From positions 1 through 10,951 of the forward strand of contig DTSG01000301.1 of NCBI GenBank assembly GCA_012965455.1: a stretch of DNA of 10,951 nucleotides, in the 5' to 3' direction. Made by a program: the position numbers and the translations under genes. This DNA comes from Planctomycetaceae bacterium (GTDB taxonomy: Bacteria; Planctomycetota; Planctomycetia; Pirellulales; Pirellulaceae). Under the pieces are notes generated by a model. It made no database searches and was not told the origin of the DNA. It saw only the letters and a list, made by a program, of their open reading frames with translations. Of the stretch, positions 6,279 to 10,951 are shown in pieces; the stretch's first letter is position 1, and the number at the start of each line of letters is the position of its first letter.

Positions 6279-8096
6279 ATGAATTCTTCTACTTACCAAT
6301 ACGATGTAATTGTAGTTGGCGCGGGTCACGCTGGCACAGAAGCAGCGGCAGCGGCAGCACGAGCCGGCGCTAACGTCGCGCTGCTAACTACTAATCTCGA
6401 TACAGTCGGGCAAATGAGCTGTAACCCTGCCATCGGCGGTGTTGGTAAAGGGCAAATCGTACGCGAAATCGATGCCCTCGGCGGCCTCATGGGATTGGCC
6501 ATCGATAAAACCGCACTACAGTTTCGCATGCTCAATCGCCGTAAAGGCCCCGCAATGCATAGCCCCCGTGCGCAGGCTGACAAGAAACTGTATCAGCAAG
6601 AAATCAAGCAACTCATTGAGCAACAGGCTGGACTAACGCTGCGACAAGAAATGGTCGAGGATATTCTCACTGAAAAGGTTGCTGAGCGAGTGGTTGTACG
6701 AGGTGTCCGAGTAACAGGTGATGCTGTCTATTATGCTCCTCGTCTAATTCTGACGACCGGCACCTTTCTCTCCGCATTGATGCACACCGGTGAATCCCAA
6801 ACCGCAGGTGGCCGCGCCGGTGAAGGGACAAGCAGCGGCATCAGCAGTGCTTTGAACGAAGCGGGATTTCGACTCGAACGATTCAAAACAGGCACGCCAC
6901 CGCGAATCAATGCTCGCACCGTCGACTTTTCCCAAACCGAGATTCAACCGGGTGATGACGATCCTCAACCGTTTTCATTTTTAACCAAACAACTCACGCA
7001 AGAACAACTGCCCTGTTGGATTGCGCATACCAATGAGGCAGTGCATGATCTTATCAAAGCAAATCTAGATCGAGCACCCATGTACAACGGCCAAATCGAT
7101 TCGGGTGGCCCTCGATATTGCCCATCGATCGAAGATAAAGTCGTTCGCTTTGCTGACAAATCAAGCCACCAACTGTTTCTTGAGCCCGAAGGTTATGAAA
7201 CCGAAGAGATCTACGTAAACGGCATTTCAACTAGCTTGCCACGCGACGTTCAGGACGCCATGTTTCGGCTAATTCCGGGACTCGAAAACGCTCAGATTAT
7301 GCGTTATGGCTATGCCGTCGAATATGACTTCGCTCCGCCAGATCAGCTGCGTCCAACGTTGGAAACCAAATTTATTGATGGACTGTATTTTGCTGGTCAA
7401 ATCAATGGCACCACTGGGTATGAAGAAGCCGGAGCACAGGGATTGATTGCTGGGGCTAATGCAGCGTTGGCTGAAAAGAGCGAAGATCCGTTAATTATCG
7501 GTCGCGACCAAGCTTACATCGGCGTGTTAATTGATGACTTAGTAACGTGCGGCGTAGACGAACCGTATCGCATGTTCACTTCGCGAGCAGAGTATCGGTT
7601 GATGCTGCGGCAAGACAACGCTGACCGCCGTTTAACTCCATTAGGATTTGAAAAAGGTCTCGTCGGCCAACAGCGTTTAGACCAACTACAGCAAAAAGAA
7701 GAACACATTAAATTAACACTGGCAGCATTAGAAGCAAAATCGCTTGGTCAGGGGACATTGAGTAAGTACTTGAAACGTCCCGAGACAAAATGGGATGAAA
7801 TTTTGGAGCACTTACCAGAATTGTCTGAGACGTCTGACGCCGTTGTGGAGCAGGTCGTCCATGACGTGAAGTACTCGGGCTATATTGCTCGCCAACAGCT
7901 TGAAATTGATCGGCAACAGCGACTGCAAGATAAAAAGATACCCGACGATTTTGATTACGATGGTATCGGCCATTTACGTACCGAAGCCCGTCAGAAGTTA
8001 ACGAAAATCCGCCCCGTTAGCATCGCTCAAGCTTCCCGCATCAGCGGTATCACACCTGCCGACATGGCACTGGTCCTAGCCCACCTGCGATCATAG
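6279..8096 (+). CDS. mnmG: tRNA uridine-5-carboxymethylaminomethyl modification enzyme MnmG (GidA)
   Basis: A full-length 605-residue MnmG. With MnmE it installs the (carboxymethyl)aminomethyl group on U34 of tRNAs reading two-codon boxes, using FAD, NADH and a methylene-tetrahydrofolate carbon. The FAD-binding GAGHAGTE is at 14-21. SCNPAIGGVGKGQ (47-59) holds the conserved C48 and GGPRYCPSIEDKVVRF (276-291) holds C281; they correspond to the two catalytically important cysteines of E. coli MnmG (C47 and C277). TGTFL, AGGRAGEG, FKTGTPPRI, AGQINGTTGYEEAGAQGL and the TSRAEYRL region are all present. The C-terminal helical domain ends in the typical ITPADMALVLAHL. Start ATG 6279 has little Shine-Dalgarno and lies 42 nt after the kinase gene, so it may be read from the same transcript. 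No mnmE or rsmG lies nearby. Nothing is missing from the protein. Confidence 0.98.
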   Translation: MNSSTYQYDVIVVGAGHAGTEAAAAAARAGANVALLTTNLDTVGQMSCNPAIGGVGKGQIVREIDALGGLMGLAIDKTALQFRMLNRRKGPAMHSPRAQADKKLYQQEIKQLIEQQAGLTLRQEMVEDILTEKVAERVVVRGVRVTGDAVYYAPRLILTTGTFLSALMHTGESQTAGGRAGEGTSSGISSALNEAGFRLERFKTGTPPRINARTVDFSQTEIQPGDDDPQPFSFLTKQLTQEQLPCWIAHTNEAVHDLIKANLDRAPMYNGQIDSGGPRYCPSIEDKVVRFADKSSHQLFLEPEGYETEEIYVNGISTSLPRDVQDAMFRLIPGLENAQIMRYGYAVEYDFAPPDQLRPTLETKFIDGLYFAGQINGTTGYEEAGAQGLIAGANAALAEKSEDPLIIGRDQAYIGVLIDDLVTCGVDEPYRMFTSRAEYRLMLRQDNADRRLTPLGFEKGLVGQQRLDQLQQKEEHIKLTLAALEAKSLGQGTLSKYLKRPETKWDEILEHLPELSETSDAVVEQVVHDVKYSGYIARQQLEIDRQQRLQDKKIPDDFDYDGIGHLRTEARQKLTKIRPVSIAQASRISGITPADMALVLAHLRS

Positions 8097-8149
8097 TCAT
8101 CCGTGGGTCAAATTTAGCCCCCACTCGTGGAAAGACAGCACCGCTTGAG

Positions 8150-9784
8150 CTATTCATCCGTGGCACCACCTAGCGTGACCGATATTTTATATTTGTTTTG
8201 CAGGTGAGCGTGTGCAGTACTCGCATAGGACGCCTTGGGAAACTTCTTACAACACGACTGAAATGCCTTGATCGCCAATTCACGAGCTGTCATTTCCTCA
8301 TAAGTGTACCCAATCTGCAGTTGAGCCCAAGGAGCCAAACCTTCGTGGCCATTTAATATCTGACCATATAGAATCAAGGCTTCTTTGTGTTGTTTCAACG
8401 CTCGGTGGCAAGCGGCCATTTGCTTATAATTTTCCGGAAAGTTCTCGCATTGTCGGTAGGTACCAATCGCTTCCTTGAGTTGATTCGACTCGTGCTGAGT
8501 GGTTGCTAACGCCCATATCCATTTCTGAAAATTGGCCACGTCGGTCTTCACCAAAGCTTGATACCCTTGAATAGCCTGAGGGTACTTTCGAAACTGTCGA
8601 TATGTTGCTGCTTCTGCACCTCTCCAAGTTGCACCGTTTTCCGCATCGATTCCCGCTAACTGCTTATACACAACGACTGCTTCATCAGGTTTCAATTCCG
8701 AGCGAAAACTCTGGGCGACCTTGGACAACCCCGCGACTTTATCCTTGAATTGACGATAGATCGTCCGCGACTGCTCAAATCGCTTCTGTGACCCATGATA
8801 ATCCGCGATGCTCGACAACAAATCATCTCGGTTGCCAAACACTCCCAACATCGTGCGGTAGGCAGCCAAGATTTCCTTATCGCGTCGCGTATATTTCTGC
8901 ACTTCGAGCATTTGATTCCATTGGCCCAGCGCTTTGGCAGTCAACTGTTCGGTCGACAAATCTGTTTCAATATTCTTCCGTAGAAATCCAATGGTTTGAT
9001 CGGCAACCTTATAACCCACACTCTGAGTCTCAACTACGGCAACCAAGTCACCAATTGGAGCGCGACTATAATAATAGACATAATGAAAAAGTCGATCGTC
9101 TTTATAGTTGGTTTCAAGACATTCAAGCCCGCTCGCAAACACGCCATTTCTAAAATAATACACGGCAAGTGAATTAGCCGCTGTGGCACATGTGCTTTGT
9201 ATCAATGCAGTGCGCGGAATATCGAATGCCATCCGTTTCCAGATTTTCACCAAGCTTGTTTCGTCTTTTTCTCTGATGGCAATCTCTGCTAATCCAGCTA
9301 ACGAGTATACTGCTACCGCATTCTTGGGGTAATCTGAAATCGTTTGCTGATATGCTTTCTTCCCACTTGGAACACGACCGATCGCGACATACGTTTTTCC
9401 AATGAGGTACGATGCTTTGGCTGCGTCCGCTGATTCTGGCCAATAGTCGATAACCGATTGAAATCCTTCCTTAATTGCAGTGTTCTGTTTACGAAGTTGA
9501 TTGAGACACAGGCTCCACTTTAGTTGAGCAAACGAGGCAGCATCACTTACCTCATACAACGACAAGTATTTTTCATACTCACTCATCGCAACATCAAACT
9601 TTTTTTCCTTATAGTATTTCTCCGCAATGTTCATCTGATAGCGTTCAACTTCGCGCATTTTCGCCCACCGCTCGAGCGACATTTCATCCAACTTTGTCTG
9701 TGCGTGAAGTACCTGCAAGTCCATCGTGAGGACGACCACCATTGCCAACATCGAAAGTAGTAACCATTTCTTTCTATAACTCAT
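8150..9784 (-). CDS. Secreted tetratricopeptide-repeat protein
   Basis: The frame is open from 9823, but the start is placed at the ATG 9784..9782. This ATG overlaps the TAA of the upstream gene by one base (TAATG), has GGAG 7 nt upstream, and leads directly into a signal peptide: MSYRKKW, a hydrophobic core LLLSMLAMVVVLTM, and a likely cleavage site at VLHA|Q (about residue 28). This gives 544 residues. The mature protein is a helical solenoid with at least seven recognisable TPR units, for example AEKYYKEKKFDVAMSEYEKY near 54-73, ASYLIGKTYVAIGRVPSGKKAY, AAATYRQFRKYPQAIQGYQALV, MAACHRALKQHKEALILYGQIL and IGYTYEEMTARELAIKAFQ. TPR proteins serve as scaffolds; no catalytic motif is seen. The coupling to the DUF4159 gene suggests the two products work together in the periplasm. 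The precise function is unknown. Confidence 0.85.
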   Translation of the reverse strand: MSYRKKWLLLSMLAMVVVLTMDLQVLHAQTKLDEMSLERWAKMREVERYQMNIAEKYYKEKKFDVAMSEYEKYLSLYEVSDAASFAQLKWSLCLNQLRKQNTAIKEGFQSVIDYWPESADAAKASYLIGKTYVAIGRVPSGKKAYQQTISDYPKNAVAVYSLAGLAEIAIREKDETSLVKIWKRMAFDIPRTALIQSTCATAANSLAVYYFRNGVFASGLECLETNYKDDRLFHYVYYYSRAPIGDLVAVVETQSVGYKVADQTIGFLRKNIETDLSTEQLTAKALGQWNQMLEVQKYTRRDKEILAAYRTMLGVFGNRDDLLSSIADYHGSQKRFEQSRTIYRQFKDKVAGLSKVAQSFRSELKPDEAVVVYKQLAGIDAENGATWRGAEAATYRQFRKYPQAIQGYQALVKTDVANFQKWIWALATTQHESNQLKEAIGTYRQCENFPENYKQMAACHRALKQHKEALILYGQILNGHEGLAPWAQLQIGYTYEEMTARELAIKAFQSCCKKFPKASYASTAHAHLQNKYKISVTLGGATDE

Positions 9785-10951
9785 TAGTCTTCTCCATTCG
9801 ATTTTTGTTGAGCAATTCGCCAACGCGAATGTCCCACATGTGCATAGTTAATAATGTTCGCACCCAAACGGTAACTGCTGTTCCATATTTCAGCAGACAC
9901 ACCTGCATGTCCATCTGCCCAAGCATCACCAATATCACCTGGGTGATAATAGCATATCCAGCGACCATCTTTAAACCAACCTAAAGCTTGCACACCACCA
10001 TGTGGCGCTACGATCGGTACTTTCGGAATTTGATACGGTTTCATATGAATGTCATCGTCGGCTGGGATACGTACTGGTTTCACATCGCCGGCAATTCGTT
10101 GCATCATCGCTAGAAACTGATTATGAAAATGCCGACTGCCACCATTGTCTCCAAAGATCATGCCGTGCTTATCGAAAATGTACTCTCTGAGGATCTTGAT
10201 GTCATTGTTCCCGAGGGAAATACTCTTTTGGCCTGTTATATAAAGTAGTGGTGGACAACGCACCTTATCAAACGCTTGCAGTTGGCTCGGCGTCACTGCC
10301 TTGGATTGTTTAGCCACTTTCTGCCCAGTCAATTCGGTGTATTTGACCAACATATTCATATCACCGCCAATTCCGAAATCTTGGTTCCAATCACCACCGG
10401 CATACTCAAGCCGAAAAAATCCGACCGATCCTTTATTGGTTCCTCCGGCAAATCCGGCGCCTTCACCTTCCCCATCGCCAATATTGTATTGGTGCGCAGT
10501 AACTTCGCTGAGCTCCAATTTAACTTCATCGATCTCCGGCGCGTTGTAATAGATGGCGCTAAAGGGATTTAGAATAAACTTCTTGCGGATAATCTTCTGA
10601 ATCTTGACGACCTGTTGGACGGTTTCCGTAACTCCACCACCGGCTGGTAAATCGTAATACTGCGTACACCCACGAAACTGGCTCAGAATCATGCACACCA
10701 GAAAAAAAGTGACGCAATAACTAACAAAACTGCTCAGCGATTGATTCAGTCGTGGAGCTTTCTGGCCGTAGTACCATGCTTGCGGGTCGAGTGGGTTCCA
10801 AATCTTAGTCTGAGATTTTTTGTCTCTCGTTTTCACGAGCGATTCATGCCGCAGTGTGGCTTGCAGATTAAACGCGTGGCGACGTTCTGCTTCGAGACGC
10901 TGCGATATTCGCTCAATGCCCCAGACGACCCACATCAAACCCGCTATGAAA
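9784..10951 (-). CDS. Membrane-anchored DUF4159-domain protein, 5' end cut by window edge
   Basis: The frame is open through the right edge. The codons before the first internal ATG (10935) read FIAGL and continue into MWVVWGIERISQRLEAER, which looks like the end of a transmembrane helix, so the true start is probably beyond the window. Counting from the TTG at 10938, a second membrane helix lies at about 68-87 and a Gly-rich acidic loop at about 154-170. DUF4159 spans about 172-375. Its pattern is clear: FFRLEYAGGDWNQDFG, a following MNMLVKY helix, PPLLYITGQKSISLGNNDIKILREYIFDKHGMIFGDN and late GRWICYYHPGDIGDAW. DUF4159 proteins have a glutamine-amidotransferase-like fold; in planctomycetes they often lie near MoxR/DUF58/VWA genes linked to the cell envelope. 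No biochemical function is established. It is co-transcribed and probably translationally coupled with the TPR gene downstream. Confidence 0.87.
   Translation of the reverse strand, partial: FIAGLMWVVWGIERISQRLEAERRHAFNLQATLRHESLVKTRDKKSQTKIWNPLDPQAWYYGQKAPRLNQSLSSFVSYCVTFFLVCMILSQFRGCTQYYDLPAGGGVTETVQQVVKIQKIIRKKFILNPFSAIYYNAPEIDEVKLELSEVTAHQYNIGDGEGEGAGFAGGTNKGSVGFFRLEYAGGDWNQDFGIGGDMNMLVKYTELTGQKVAKQSKAVTPSQLQAFDKVRCPPLLYITGQKSISLGNNDIKILREYIFDKHGMIFGDNGGSRHFHNQFLAMMQRIAGDVKPVRIPADDDIHMKPYQIPKVPIVAPHGGVQALGWFKDGRWICYYHPGDIGDAWADGHAGVSAEIWNSSYRLGANIINYAHVGHSRWRIAQQKSNGED
9792..9795 (-). promoter_or_regulatory. Shine-Dalgarno (GGAG) for the TPR gene inside the end of the upstream gene
   Basis: On the minus strand GGAG ends 7 nt before the ATG at 9784. 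It lies inside the last codons of the DUF4159 gene, whose TAA shares a base with this ATG. This arrangement supports translational coupling and the shorter start for the TPR protein. Confidence 0.7.

Noticed and set aside
8103..8124. Possible hairpin GTGGG-N12-CCCAC between the convergent mnmG and TPR genes
   Set aside because: Only 5 bp with a 12-nt loop and no T run on either strand, so not enough to call a terminator, although a terminator is expected here.

Overview
The window looks like bacterial chromosome from a planctomycete. The case rests on gene content: a membrane-anchored DUF4159 protein paired with a secreted TPR protein, a response regulator with an excisionase-type helix-turn-helix in front of the receiver, a GT-C-type membrane protein with the KN..LTGNPTYP motif, and weak Shine-Dalgarno signals on most genes. 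No 16S or other phylogenetic marker is present, so the lineage is an inference. I saw no mobile elements, CRISPR arrays, tRNAs or rRNAs.

Layout, left to right. (1) Minus strand, 1-2685: a polytopic GT-C/GT39-like membrane protein is followed after 26 nt by a nucleosidase/phosphorylase-family gene with a GTG start, which runs off the left edge. (2) A 319-bp divergent intergenic region. (3) Plus strand, 3005-4027: a lone aldolase/lyase of the dihydrodipicolinate synthase / N-acetylneuraminate lyase (DHDPS/NAL) superfamily. Its short low-complexity linker and C-terminal amphipathic helix look like a bacterial-microcompartment encapsulation peptide. (4) Plus strand, 4307-8096: a HTH-receiver regulator with a strong Shine-Dalgarno and GTG start, an intrinsic terminator, a soluble histidine kinase, and mnmG for tRNA wobble-uridine modification. 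(5) Minus strand, 8150-10951: a DUF4159 membrane protein cut by the right edge, translationally coupled through a TAATG overlap to a secreted TPR protein. This pair converges on mnmG.

How the genes may work together. The regulator and kinase are adjacent and co-oriented, so they may form a two-component pair. The terminator between them, which overlaps the first possible kinase ATG, suggests their expression is at least partly uncoupled. The TPR and DUF4159 proteins probably act together at the cell envelope. The most interesting signal is the DHDPS/NAL-family enzyme with its packaging-like tail: if real, it would be cargo of a microcompartment encoded elsewhere in the genome, since no shell gene lies in this window.
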